A DNA stretch of 64,000 nt, from positions 124,001 through 188,000 of the forward strand of contig NZ_JAVAMP010000003.1 in assembly GCF_030730905.1 (NCBI RefSeq), in the 5' to 3' direction. A program made the position numbers and the translations under genes. This document shows positions 16,161-26,910 of this stretch, one piece after another (the first letter of the stretch is position 1; the number at the start of each line of letters is the position of its first letter). Source of the DNA: Chengkuizengella axinellae. Lineage in GTDB: Bacteria; Bacillota; Bacilli; Paenibacillales; KCTC-33759. Below the pieces are notes generated by a model. That model made no database searches and was not told where the DNA came from. It saw only the letters and a list, made by a program, of their open reading frames with translations.

Positions 16161-17102
16161 ATGATTCTTTATGTAGCTTTTTTTTTCACAATTACCTTAG
16201 TTATTTATAGTTTTTTTATGTTACGTAGAGAAAGGAAAGAAAAAATAGAGAAAAGAATCTCTTTAATTAAGGGTGAAGAAAAGAAGCAAGCTGATAATGA
16301 AATTATTAATGAAGATAATGAGGATAAAAAACAATCAAACTTTTTCCTGAAAAGATGGATAAACTTCTTAGTGTTTAAAATGAAAAATATATTTAAACGC
16401 AGAATGAAAGAGAAAAAAATAGCTAAGATAGAAATGAAATTAATACAAGCTGGGAGGCCATTTAATATGACTCCCATTGATTTTCGTTTATTTCAAGTTG
16501 CCTGTGTATTATTACTTCCAACGATTTCATTTATAAATTTCACTTTTTATGGAGTATCCGCAAACTTAAAAGTACTGGCTGTATTTACTGCTTTTGTGAA
16601 CGGTCTGATATTACCTCATTTATTATTAAAAAGCCGAATAAAAAAACGTAACAACAAGGCTTTGCGTGAGCTTCCAGACGTTTTGGATTTATTAACGGTA
16701 AGTTTGGAGGCGGGGTTAGGATTTGATGCTGCATTAAAAAAAATGGTTTCGAAAAATGATGGGGTTTTGGCAAATGAATTTAAGCATTGCTTGGAAGAAA
16801 TTCGTTTAGGGAAAGTAAGACGTGAAGCGTTATTGGGCATTAAAGAAAGGTTAGATTTAAAAGAAATAAAAACGATGATTAGTAATATACTTCAAGCTGA
16901 AAAATTAGGTATTGGTATGGTAAAGGTCATGAGGGTAATATCTCAAGAAGTTCGTGGGCAGAGAAAACAACGTGCGGAGGAAATGGCAATGAAAGCTCCG
17001 ATAAAAATGTTGTTCCCTCTTATATTTTTTATTTTTCCATGTTTATTTATTGTACTCCTGGGGCCTGTTTTGATTGGTTTCTTTGAGGTCTTTGGAGGTT
17101 AG
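16161..17102 (+). CDS. tadC: TadC-type inner-membrane platform protein
   Basis: A 313-residue second GspF-family protein. The F-domain helix is ELPDVLDLLTVSLEAGLGFDAAL, and membrane helices sit near 1-18, 110-155 and 285-310. It starts 2 nt after the tadB stop and completes the operon. A strong terminator follows. The conserved FPCLFIVLLGPV end matches TadC proteins. Confidence 0.9.
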   Translation: MILYVAFFFTITLVIYSFFMLRRERKEKIEKRISLIKGEEKKQADNEIINEDNEDKKQSNFFLKRWINFLVFKMKNIFKRRMKEKKIAKIEMKLIQAGRPFNMTPIDFRLFQVACVLLLPTISFINFTFYGVSANLKVLAVFTAFVNGLILPHLLLKSRIKKRNNKALRELPDVLDLLTVSLEAGLGFDAALKKMVSKNDGVLANEFKHCLEEIRLGKVRREALLGIKERLDLKEIKTMISNILQAEKLGIGMVKVMRVISQEVRGQRKQRAEEMAMKAPIKMLFPLIFFIFPCLFIVLLGPVLIGFFEVFGG

Positions 17103-17162
17103 CTCATAAAAGTGATATCTGATTTGAAAATAGGTTGTATGATATCGTTTCTTTTGAAAATT

Positions 17163-17211
17163 GAAAGGGGCATCCAATCGTCGAAAATCGAAGTTGGAGC
17201 CCCTTTCTCCT
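17163..17211. terminator. terminator between tadC and the haloperoxidase gene
   Basis: GAAAGGGGC and GCCCCTTTC form the outer stem, with an inner TCCAA/TTGGA stem. It is the 3' limit of the pilus operon and also faces the end of the convergent gene. Confidence 0.82.
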
Positions 17212-17243
17212 TGACCTTGTATATTTATTTCACATGAATTATT

Positions 17244-18119
17244 CTAATTACAGCAATCAGGACGCGTTAGTGAAGTGCAGTTATCTGGAAAATCAAATGG
17301 GATGACCTGATCATACTCCGGTGGAAACGGTGGTAATGCAGCATCTAAATTATCAGTATAAGGGACATCAATTGGCTTTCCAGTAGAATCTCTTTGACTA
17401 GCTAATATCGGAATAATATGATCTGCTACCTGATACCCTAGTTTCAATCCTTCATCATTATCAATCGGAAAATGAACAAGTGCATACAAACGTGACAAAG
17501 CACATTGTTTAGCTAATTCGTCTAATTTAGCTGCTTCTCCAGGGAAGAAATATTTTAACATATTAGCTACACATCCTGCTACAGCTGCATGACCAGAAGG
17601 ATATGTTGGGTGACGAGGTGTACATAGGCAAGTAGCCAATTCTTGATCATATTGATCCGGTCTTGCGACTAACCACAAAAATTTATAATACCAAGTAATG
17701 ATAAAAGCATCGTTTGCTGCAGCTAATACAGCAGATTCTAGTCGAGCTGCATATGGAGCTGTTACCCCATAAGTATCAACTAAGATATCTAAAACAGGTA
17801 ACCATTGTTTGGTAGCGACTCCAGTTCCCCAATATTTTGCAATCTTTTTCATATCTTCATCGAGGTGATTCGCAGTTTCTAATACAGCTTCGAGCTCTGA
17901 ACCTCCCCAATCTATATAATTAGGATGTTTGATAGTGAAGTACACAAGCTCACCAGTTTGTTTCACTTCAAATTTACTACCACAACGTTGATAATAATAC
18001 ATAGGCCATGAGTCAGAGTAGGGATCTTCGGGGTTTGTAGGCGGAAATTCTTCTCCAGCATACGGCACTTCATTCCATAATAAATAGTTGGGATCAAAGT
18101 TATCGCAACATTTACTCAT
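17244..18119 (-). CDS. vanadium-dependent haloperoxidase-like / PAP2-superfamily protein
   Basis: A 291-residue soluble PAP2-fold protein with all three active-site motifs: K146-x6-R153-P154, P-S-G-H (174-177), and S209-R210-x5-H216-x3-D220. Membrane phosphatases of the superfamily have helices between these motifs; here the flanks are hydrophilic and no signal peptide is seen, which favours the vanadate-binding haloperoxidase branch. Cysteines cluster at both ends (KCCD, DCCN). The enzyme could oxidise halides with H2O2 or act as a phosphatase. It is monocistronic, convergent with the pilus operon, and unrelated to its neighbours. Confidence 0.8.
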   Translation of the reverse strand: MSKCCDNFDPNYLLWNEVPYAGEEFPPTNPEDPYSDSWPMYYYQRCGSKFEVKQTGELVYFTIKHPNYIDWGGSELEAVLETANHLDEDMKKIAKYWGTGVATKQWLPVLDILVDTYGVTAPYAARLESAVLAAANDAFIITWYYKFLWLVARPDQYDQELATCLCTPRHPTYPSGHAAVAGCVANMLKYFFPGEAAKLDELAKQCALSRLYALVHFPIDNDEGLKLGYQVADHIIPILASQRDSTGKPIDVPYTDNLDAALPPFPPEYDQVIPFDFPDNCTSLTRPDCCN

Positions 18120-18490
18120 ATCTTTAACTCCTTTCTTGTAAGATATGATATTTTATTCTACTGGTACAGGATTCGAAATAATGCAAACGTCTGTTTTTTT
18201 ATAGCAAACACCCATTTTTACTATAAAAATAGATAGATACCTATACATCCCTTCATAATAATTAGACTCCAAAAAAAATATGTATCATCTCATATCTCCT
18301 GAAGAGCATTTAACTCATTTTTTATGAGGTGAACAACACTCTATTAACTACATTAAGAAACAAACTTTTATATGATTTAGATCATGGAAATATTTTTTCA
18401 AAATTAATTTTAAAGCATTCTGTAGATTGGGACTTCACAAAATGTTTAGTTCATGGTAACGTATAGTAAGATTCAATAATTTCATATTAT
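18120..18490. other. intergenic region upstream of the TPP riboswitch
   Basis: This 371 bp AT-rich gap holds divergent promoter regions for the haloperoxidase-like gene and for thiC. I see no convincing open frame, RNA motif or strong hairpin. The thiC-side promoter should lie within the last 60 bp, but several AT-rich hexamers compete and none stands out. Confidence 0.5.
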
Positions 18491-18580
18491 TGCAGGGAGC
18501 TTGGAAGACCAGGCTGAGAGGATGGCTGTTCTGCTGTCGACTGTTGAACCTGATCTGGGTAATGCCAGCGTAGGAAAGAT
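18491..18580 (+). promoter_or_regulatory. TPP riboswitch (THI element)
   Basis: The conserved strings CCAGGCTGAGAGGAT, TGAACCTGATCTGGGTAATG and CCAGCGTAGGAAA are all present in the standard order and spacing. These bind the pyrimidine and pyrophosphate ends of thiamine pyrophosphate. A terminator lies 24 nt downstream, so high TPP should shut off thiC. Confidence 0.96.
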
Positions 18581-18603
18581 GTCTATTCTTGAATGATCTA
18601 TTC

Positions 18604-18638
18604 ATGACTACTTATTTCCTTGAGTAGTCATTTTTTAT
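18604..18638 (+). terminator. TPP-riboswitch terminator
   Basis: ATGACTACT and AGTAGTCAT form a 9 bp stem followed by TTTTTTATT. It lies between the aptamer and thiC. Confidence 0.9.
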
Positions 18639-20702
<2,064 letters not shown>

Positions 20703-20721
20703 CGAGAACATCACCACTATA

Positions 20722-20758
20722 AAAAACAACCTGATAGCAAATCTATCAGGTTGTTTTT
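20722..20758 (+). terminator. intrinsic terminator after thiC
   Basis: ACAACCTGATAG and CTATCAGGTTGT form a perfect 12 bp stem followed by TTTTT. Confidence 0.9.
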
Positions 20759-20859
20759 CTAATCTTTATGAAAGAAATAGAGGAGCATAAGCATCTTATA
20801 GTATAATTTTGATTATATTAAATATAATAACAGATAAATTTCCCATAGGATTAAAACGA

Positions 20860-21249
20860 TTATGGTTCATCATAAGTAACATATGTTCCTGCTATAAAGT
20901 CATGAATAGAGCGTTTGTCTTCTCGCATTGCAACCATGATAGCACTGATAATTGCAGCAATTCCCAAAGTTAAACCATAAACAATAAAAGCACCAAAATG
21001 ACGAAGTAACATCGTTATTACTCCAACATTATCCCCATTTATTTTTACAATTCGAATTCCGCATATTTTTTTACCAACAGTGTATCCATACCATATTATT
21101 GGAAGAACAATTAAATATAACAGATCAAAAATTTGATATAGGTCCCCAATTATAAATCTGAGTAAAAGAAAAGAAATAGTCAATAGGAATATAGAATCCA
21201 AAATGCTAGCAATAATTCGAACTCCTAATCCTGCAGGTTGATTGATCAA
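20860..21249 (-). CDS. RDD family membrane protein
   Basis: A 129-residue protein with three to four membrane helices. The family residues are seen in LGVRIIASILDS (R, then A-S, then D) in the first helix and in GKKICGIRIVKINGD between helices. TTG at 21249 is preferred: AAAAGGAG lies 8 nt upstream, whereas the ATG at 21285 has no site. The function of RDD proteins is unsettled; some are Na+/H+ antiporters. It is monocistronic. Confidence 0.8.
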   Translation of the reverse strand: MINQPAGLGVRIIASILDSIFLLTISFLLLRFIIGDLYQIFDLLYLIVLPIIWYGYTVGKKICGIRIVKINGDNVGVITMLLRHFGAFIVYGLTLGIAAIISAIMVAMREDKRSIHDFIAGTYVTYDEP

Positions 21250-21532
21250 ATTATGACACTCCTTTTGTTTAAGTCTATTTATCATATCATATTACATCTG
21301 ATTAGATCATCTTGCTTCAGTGGGAGGTATTAAAACTCCCACTGAAAGTTAGATTCTCTTTATTGCAAGGCCTTTCAATACCAAGAATGGCATCAATATT
21401 CAATTCATATCTAAAAGAGAAAGCTATCATATCATTTATGTATTAGATTTTTCTCCTTAAATGCTTTAGTATATGATATGAAAAAAAGGTATAAATCAAT
21501 ATAATTAAATAAAATTTAGGAGGGAAGAACAA

Positions 21533-21727
21533 GTGATAAAGGAGAAACAGATTCTATCCAAAGAAAATGAGTTCGATTATGCAATCATAAACAATCTTAG
21601 AGTTGTGGTTAAACAATATGGGGTAACTGTAGACTACGGCGGAGAAATTACAAAACATGATGCAGAATATGTTAAAATTCATGAAAAATACTTTAAGAAA
21701 AACACCTGTGAGTTTTTAGTTCGTTAA
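21533..21727 (+). CDS. hypothetical 64-residue protein
   Basis: A small basic, mixed alpha/beta protein starting at GTG behind AGGAGGGAAG. I do not recognise it. It contains one cysteine (NTCEF), a YGVTVDYGGEI segment that is probably a beta hairpin, and a KIHEKYFKK helix. There are no membrane segments. The last ten codons lie inside a strong terminator stem, so the protein's C-terminus is set by RNA structure. Confidence 0.6.
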   Translation: MIKEKQILSKENEFDYAIINNLRVVVKQYGVTVDYGGEITKHDAEYVKIHEKYFKKNTCEFLVR

Positions 21728-21745
21728 AACTCACAGGTGTTTTAA
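21701..21745. terminator. terminator overlapping the end of the small ORF
   Basis: AACACCTGTGAGTTTT (21701-21716) and its perfect complement (21726-21741) form a 16 bp stem. The ORF's stop codon falls at the loop/stem border. It also faces the convergent MFS gene. Confidence 0.88.
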
Positions 21746-21785
21746 TTTATGCTTGCAGGTCGTTAAAGAAGGCAAAATCTTTTAA

Positions 21786-22997
21786 TCATACTTTAAACTG
21801 ATCTACATTTTTTGAGACAAACAACGTTTTTCTAACCCAGATCATATTTATAAATAATAAAATGCCAGACATAATGAATAAACCTGGAATAGTAATTAAT
21901 CCTGATATAAATCCTCCTGTAATTGGACCCAGCATATTTCCCAATGCAAGTGAACTAGTATTGAAGCCGTAAGCACGACTTTCCATCCCTTCGGGTATGT
22001 ATTTTCGAAGTAAAGAGTTTACGGATGGAAGTAACCCGCCTATAAAAATTCCCATAAAAAACCTTAAGATCAACAACTGCCAAACATTACTTACAAAAGC
22101 CTGTGGGATAGACGTAATTGCTGCACCTAATAATGCTATCCATAGTATTTGTTCAGAGCCGATGCGATCGCTTAGTCTTCCTAGTATAGGAGCTGCGATC
22201 ATATTGGAAAACCCTGTAATAGATCCAACTAGTCCAACAAATAAAGCTAACCATTGTGAATTTTCATGCATGCCTTGAACATAAATAGCCATTAGGGGCA
22301 TTACGCTTAAAAATGAAAATTGAATCATAAATGTTACAGAGAAAAGTGCAGGAATCTGAGGGATTTTTCTCAAATCATTAAATCCTTGAAGTACAGAAAT
22401 GTTCGGTTTTTTTGCAGCTTTTTTCTTATCAAATTGTTCTTTAACAAAAAATAAAGCTAACAAAGATGCAATAAATAATAAAAATCCAGTAATAAAAAAT
22501 ACCGTTTGATATGGGACAAAGTTTGCGAGTCCGCCTCCTATTAATGGACCTAGTATTGTTCCAGCAACAGCTCCAGACTGCATGATCCCCATTGCATAAC
22601 CAATATGCTCTCGTGGTGTATTTGTAGATACTAATGAGGTAGAAGCGGGAATATATCCAGAAATCGTTCCATTGAGCAATCGAAGAAATAATAATTGCCA
22701 TGTATTTGTAGCAAACCCCATTAATGCAACAACAATGGACATGCCAAAACCTGAACGTAGGATCATGATTTTTCTGCCGTATCGATCCCCTAACTTTCCC
22801 CATAAAGGTTGAAAAAGAAATGAGGTTAAAAAATTGCCAGCAAAAATTATACTTGTCCACATGGCAAGTTCACTCTTATCTGTGATTCCTAACTCTTGAA
22901 TGTACAACGGTAAAAATGGGATGATCATACTCATGCCTGACGTAGCCATGAATTGACCAAACCATAAAACAATTAGATTCGTTTTCCATCGGGGCAA
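21786..22997 (-). CDS. MFS drug-efflux transporter (DHA1 family)
   Basis: A 403-residue transporter with 12 membrane helices. Motif A is GKLGDRYGRKIM after helix 2, and a second copy, GRLSDRIGSEQ, follows helix 8. Motif C-like GTILGPLIGG in helix 5 marks proton antiporters that export drugs. The N-terminus (WKTNLIVLWFGQFMATSGMSMIIPFLPLY) resembles bacillar multidrug exporters. The substrate is not predictable. It stands alone and ends in the terminator shared with the 64-residue ORF. Confidence 0.88.
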   Translation of the reverse strand: MPRWKTNLIVLWFGQFMATSGMSMIIPFLPLYIQELGITDKSELAMWTSIIFAGNFLTSFLFQPLWGKLGDRYGRKIMILRSGFGMSIVVALMGFATNTWQLLFLRLLNGTISGYIPASTSLVSTNTPREHIGYAMGIMQSGAVAGTILGPLIGGGLANFVPYQTVFFITGFLLFIASLLALFFVKEQFDKKKAAKKPNISVLQGFNDLRKIPQIPALFSVTFMIQFSFLSVMPLMAIYVQGMHENSQWLALFVGLVGSITGFSNMIAAPILGRLSDRIGSEQILWIALLGAAITSIPQAFVSNVWQLLILRFFMGIFIGGLLPSVNSLLRKYIPEGMESRAYGFNTSSLALGNMLGPITGGFISGLITIPGLFIMSGILLFINMIWVRKTLFVSKNVDQFKV

Positions 22998-23202
22998 AAT
23001 AGTTTCCTTCTTTCAATGATATAAATTACTGCAAATAAATTTCGAACAAAGGTTGATTAAATAGTTGCATCAGTAGTACCCACTGATTTTGCAAAGGTTA
23101 TTGTCATTATTATTTGAGGTATGTATTGTATGTATACAAGTTTCTATAATGGTTACATTATATTTGTATGACATAGACCATATATTTCAAGGAGATGACA
23201 GT

Positions 23203-23763
23203 ATGCCGTTTGGAGCTCATGAAACAATGGAAGTTCATGAAATATTAAATGGAAACATCAATATGATAAATCATTTTTCTCTTTATGCAGAACAATGTCA
23301 AGATCATAATTTACGACAAATGATACACACACATATGCAGACAGCAATACAAGGTTACGATCAATTAGTTGCTTATACACATGACTATAATGCAGCAAAT
23401 AGGTCAATGCAACCTTATTCACAGCCCAATATTCAACCTGGACAGATTCAATATGGTTTGCATCAACCTCAAGCTCATATTCCACAAACCCAGGGTCAGC
23501 TTAATGATCAGCAAATTATAGCAGGAATGTTGTGTCTTCATAAAGGCTCTGCAAAAAATCACATCGCAGCTTCTCTTGAATGTGCTGATCCTAATGTGAG
23601 AGAAATGCTGACCAATGGTGCAGTAACATGTGCAAATCAAGCTTACGAAGTATTTTTATTCATGAACCAGCAAGGTTCCTATCAAGTGCCAACAATGGAG
23701 GACCATACAGCAAAAACTTACCTTCACAGTTATCAGCCTGTGCAACAGATCGCACCTCAATAA
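23203..23763 (+). CDS. CotF-family spore coat protein
   Basis: A 186-residue protein with a split ferritin-like coat-F helical bundle: HETMEVHEILNGNINMINHFSLYA and YEVFLFMN as first and last helices, and GMLCLHKGSAKNHIAASLECADPNVREM between. A Gln/Pro-rich linker (about 68-103) separates the halves. The start at 23203 follows CAAGGAGATGAC; the frame is open upstream to 23089 without a ribosome site. CotF-type proteins are made in the mother cell and build the spore coat, so this supports a spore-former. Confidence 0.82.
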   Translation: MPFGAHETMEVHEILNGNINMINHFSLYAEQCQDHNLRQMIHTHMQTAIQGYDQLVAYTHDYNAANRSMQPYSQPNIQPGQIQYGLHQPQAHIPQTQGQLNDQQIIAGMLCLHKGSAKNHIAASLECADPNVREMLTNGAVTCANQAYEVFLFMNQQGSYQVPTMEDHTAKTYLHSYQPVQQIAPQ

Positions 23764-23946
23764 ACAACTTTAGTGAAAAGATATAATGGGTATTTTCAAA
23801 TGGATGAAAGTGCCCTAATTACTATCTTTTGAAACCTCCAAACGTTTGAACCATTTGTGAAGGAATATCTTTTATTTATTGTGTATAATGATATGTATGC
23901 AGCTTCCTATCAAATGGTTGTTAATATGAATGTTTAGGAGATTTGA

Positions 23947-24756
23947 ATGATTATGATACAGTGGATCATTGGTTTTTTAGGAAGTTTTCTAATAGCTGGT
24001 GCAGCTTTTTGGAAAAAATCCTTATCTATTTCTGGTGCTTTGATGGCCATTTGTCTTGGTACTGTAATGTATGCACTTGTTAGCCCAGCTTGGTATGGAA
24101 CGGTTATTGCATTTTTTGTATCTTCATCTCTTCTTACCAAATGGAAGCATAATACCAAAAAATCAATAGAGGAAGGTTATGAGAAATCAGGAAAAAGAGA
24201 TGCAGGACAAGTATGGGCTAATGGTGGAATAGCACTTATATTAAGTATAACCTATTATATTTGGCCTGTGTCGATATTCTGGTGGTTTTTTATTGGTGTA
24301 ATGGCTACGGTGAATGCGGACACATGGGCTACAGAAATTGGGAGCTTGAGTAAAAAACCCCCTCGTTCAATTCTAACATTTAAAAAAGTAACGCCAGGAA
24401 TATCAGGTGGTGTATCTGCATTAGGGTTATTTTCAAGTATGTTAGGTGGAGGATTTATAGGTTTAGCCGCTTCGTTATTTTCAGCAAAATTGGAAATGGA
24501 AATGATCTTTTTCTATATCCTTATGGGGATGATTAGCGGTTTTATTGGAGCGCTGACAGATTCTTTCATCGGTGCAAAGTTGCAAGTGATGTATTACTGT
24601 GAAAAATGCAAAAAAGAAGTTGAAAGCTTTGAACATTGTTCGCACCACGCCCGAAGAGTACGTGGTTGGAAGTGGATGAATAATGACAGAGTAAACATGA
24701 TTAGTTCAGTTGTTGGCGGATTAGTAGCAATGTTAATGGGAATCTTATTTATATAA
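23947..24756 (+). CDS. DUF92 family membrane protein
   Basis: A 269-residue protein with about seven helices. The family string DAGQVWANGGIA and the segment VNADTWATEIGSLSKKPPRSILTFKKVTPGISGG are diagnostic of DUF92. Plant members (VTE6) phosphorylate phytyl phosphate, so a CTP-dependent isoprenyl-phosphate kinase role is possible. A CEKCKKE cysteine pair with CSHHAR lies between the last helices (about 219-233) and may bind a metal. Nothing adjacent suggests a pathway; the terpene synthase YtpB lies 31 kb away. Confidence 0.82.
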   Translation: MIMIQWIIGFLGSFLIAGAAFWKKSLSISGALMAICLGTVMYALVSPAWYGTVIAFFVSSSLLTKWKHNTKKSIEEGYEKSGKRDAGQVWANGGIALILSITYYIWPVSIFWWFFIGVMATVNADTWATEIGSLSKKPPRSILTFKKVTPGISGGVSALGLFSSMLGGGFIGLAASLFSAKLEMEMIFFYILMGMISGFIGALTDSFIGAKLQVMYYCEKCKKEVESFEHCSHHARRVRGWKWMNNDRVNMISSVVGGLVAMLMGILFI

Positions 24757-24829
24757 TTTTTAAAATGTGATTCTAATTTGTCCAAAATTTTGGTAAAATA
24801 ATAAATACAAATATATGGAAGTGATAGCA

Positions 24830-25897
24830 ATGAATGCGGAAACATTAAAACTATTTAAAACATTAACTGAAATGCCGGGGGCATCAGGGTTTGAAAAAGA
24901 TATTCGAGGGTTTGTTAGATCAGAGCTTGAAAAGTATACAGATGAGATTATCCAAGATCGATTAGGTAGTATTTTTGGGGTGGTTCGAGGAAATGAACAT
25001 GGTCCAAGAGTTATGGTAGCTGGTCATTTAGATGAAGTTGGTTTTATGGTGACCAAGATTACAGATAACGGCATGATTCGTTTTCAACCTTTAGGTGGTT
25101 GGTGGAGCCAAGTACTATTAGCTCAACGTGTACAAATTATCACTCAAAATGGTCCTGTGATTGGTGTCATCGGTTCAACACCACCACATCTTTTAAGTGA
25201 AGCACAGCGAATTAAACCGGCTGATATGAGTCAAATGTTTATTGATGTTGGAGCTGATGATCGTCAGGATGCAGAAAACATGGGGATACGTCCAGGATTG
25301 CAAATTGTTCCGATTTGCCCTTTTACAGTGATGTCCAATCCTAAAAAGATATTAGCTAAAGCATGGGATAATCGTTATGGTGTTGGCTTGGCGATTGAAT
25401 TGCTTAAAGAAATAAATAAAGAACAACTGCCTAATATTCTATTTACAGGTGCGACAGTACAAGAAGAAGTTGGCGCTAGAGGAGCTATTACAGCTGCGAA
25501 TTTGGTGAAACCTGATATTTTTTATGCACTTGATGCAAGCCCTGCCAATGATACAACAGGAGACAAGAATGAATTCGGTCAGCTTGGTAAAGGTGTATTA
25601 TTACGTATATTAGATAAAGGAATGGTTACTCTTCAAGGAATGAAGGATTTTATATTGGATACAGCGGAATCCAATCATATTCCTTATCAATATTTTGTAT
25701 CTGCAGGTGGTACAGACACGCAAAATGTTCATCTTCATGGTATCGGTGTCCCTTCAGCTGTCATCGGTTTGTGTTCAAGATATATACATACTTCATCCTC
25801 CATACTGCATGTGGATGATTACGAAGCAGCAAAAGAATTGTTAGTTAAATTAGTGAAAACTACAGATCAATCTACGTATCAAGAGATTATTAAATAA
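24830..25897 (+). CDS. M42 family metallo-aminopeptidase (YtoP-like)
   Basis: A 355-residue dodecamer-forming zinc/cobalt aminopeptidase. The bimetal ligands are visible as GHLDEVGF (H, D), KAWDNRYG (D), [10 protein letters not shown] (E, E), ALDAS (D) and SRYIHTSS (H). The catalytic base is the first of the E-E pair. ATG at 24830 has GGAAGTGAT upstream; an ATG at 24815 adds five residues. The family trims peptides in the cytoplasm. It lies 73 bp after the DUF92 gene and may share its transcript. Confidence 0.93.
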   Translation: MNAETLKLFKTLTEMPGASGFEKDIRGFVRSELEKYTDEIIQDRLGSIFGVVRGNEHGPRVMVAGHLDEVGFMVTKITDNGMIRFQPLGGWWSQVLLAQRVQIITQNGPVIGVIGSTPPHLLSEAQRIKPADMSQMFIDVGADDRQDAENMGIRPGLQIVPICPFTVMSNPKKILAKAWDNRYGVGLAIELLKEINKEQLPNILFTGATVQEEVGARGAITAANLVKPDIFYALDASPANDTTGDKNEFGQLGKGVLLRILDKGMVTLQGMKDFILDTAESNHIPYQYFVSAGGTDTQNVHLHGIGVPSAVIGLCSRYIHTSSSILHVDDYEAAKELLVKLVKTTDQSTYQEIIK

Positions 25898-26124
25898 TTA
25901 AGGTTCTTTAATTTCATTTTATTTCATATATTGCTTTCGATTACATAGATGTATTGACACTGTTGATTAATTTATGTATTGGAAATTTCCATGATCATAT
26001 GGCTTAGGGCTCCGCAAAAGGGATGGATGTAGTCCCTAATAAAAGAGATGTTTCTATTTTGAGGACGGAGTGCGAGTGCAGTTCTCCTCACTTTTGTGGG
26101 TGTTATATTAAAAGGAGGGATTTT
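25898..26124 (+). other. leader of the guanylate-kinase-like gene
   Basis: This 227 bp region holds two possible stems: GGGA/TCCC around 26014-26036 and GAGGA/TCCTC around 26060-26088. The frame of the downstream gene is open back to 26023 but with no usable ribosome site there. A structured mRNA leader is possible; I do not recognise any riboswitch class. Confidence 0.3.
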
Positions 26125-26712
26125 ATGTATCAATTGAAGGAAAAAGAAATGATTTTTGTTTTCACAGGTCCAGATGGTTCTGGAAGAAAAACTGTGGCAG
26201 ATATGGTTGGTACGACATTGGGGATAAAGAAAGTAATCTCCTATACCTCAAGAGCAAAACGTCCGAGTGAAGTAGATGGTCAGGATTATCATTTTATTTC
26301 ACGTGAGCAATTTGAAGAAGGCATAAACAACAAAGAATTTGTTGAAGTGACTGAAATTGATGGGAATTTTTATGGAATAAAAGGATATGATATTGAACAA
26401 GAGTTTAAAAACAACGATTTCATTTATCTCATATTAAATTCATCTGGAGCTAGAACCTTAAAAAAGCTTTTTGGAGAGAAAGTCAGTCGTATTTATATTT
26501 ATGTGGATCGTGATATTATCATTGAAAGGCAAAAAGCTTTAGGGGTTAGTCAAGAAATTATAGATTTTCATTTTAAACATTATGATGAAGATATGGCTTA
26601 CAAGGATGAATGCAAGCATGCAGTTGAAAATACAGATTTAGCTCATACCGTATTCGCAGTAACTGAAATATTAGAAGGATATATGGATCGTCAATTAGAA
26701 GAAAAAGATTAA
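26125..26712 (+). CDS. guanylate-kinase-like P-loop protein
   Basis: A 195-residue protein with a guanylate kinase fold. The P-loop is TGPDGSGRKT, the GMP-binding region is YTSRAKRPSEVDGQDYHFISREQF with EVTEIDGNFYGI, and the core strand is RIYIYVDRD. In true Gmk the loop is GPSGVGKGT-like and the C-terminal lid has R-x-x-x-A-x-x-E; here the lid is divergent (DEDMAYKDECKHAVEN). It may be a second guanylate kinase or a paralogue with another nucleotide. ATG at 26125 follows AAAGGAGGG. It is followed by a strong terminator and is monocistronic. Confidence 0.8.
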   Translation: MYQLKEKEMIFVFTGPDGSGRKTVADMVGTTLGIKKVISYTSRAKRPSEVDGQDYHFISREQFEEGINNKEFVEVTEIDGNFYGIKGYDIEQEFKNNDFIYLILNSSGARTLKKLFGEKVSRIYIYVDRDIIIERQKALGVSQEIIDFHFKHYDEDMAYKDECKHAVENTDLAHTVFAVTEILEGYMDRQLEEKD

Positions 26713-26733
26713 ATAAAATAAGTTATTAAATTA

Positions 26734-26762
26734 AAACTCGCCAAAAAGGGCGAGTTTTTTTC
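26734..26762 (+). terminator. intrinsic terminator
   Basis: AAACTCGCC and GGCGAGTTT form a stable stem with a loop of A's and a T7 tail. Confidence 0.92.
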
Positions 26763-26774
26763 TGAATTTATATA

Positions 26775-26788
26775 TTGTCATGTGACAA
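26775..26788. promoter_or_regulatory. inverted repeat TTGTCA-TG-TGACAA
   Basis: A perfect 6-2-6 repeat 120 bp ahead of the thiH-like gene. A looser TTGTC-N6-GACAA copy lies ahead of the LysM/M14 gene (2902). It is probably a protein-binding site, but I cannot name the regulator. Confidence 0.35.
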
Positions 26789-26836
26789 ACTTCATAGTAC
26801 AACCAATGCGTTTGAATTATATTTTTATTAATAGTG

Positions 26837-26862
26837 AAGCTCTATAATGAGCTTTTTTTGTC
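26837..26862 (+). terminator. short leader hairpin ahead of thiH-like gene
   Basis: AAGCTC and GAGCTT form a 6 bp stem followed by TTTTTTG. It lies about 50 bp before the ribosome site, so it could attenuate the radical SAM operon. Its shape resembles elements A-C (see findings). Confidence 0.5.
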
Positions 26863-26910
26863 ATTAAATAATTTATGTATTGTTTTTTTTATGAATTGGG
26901 AGGGTTTTTG

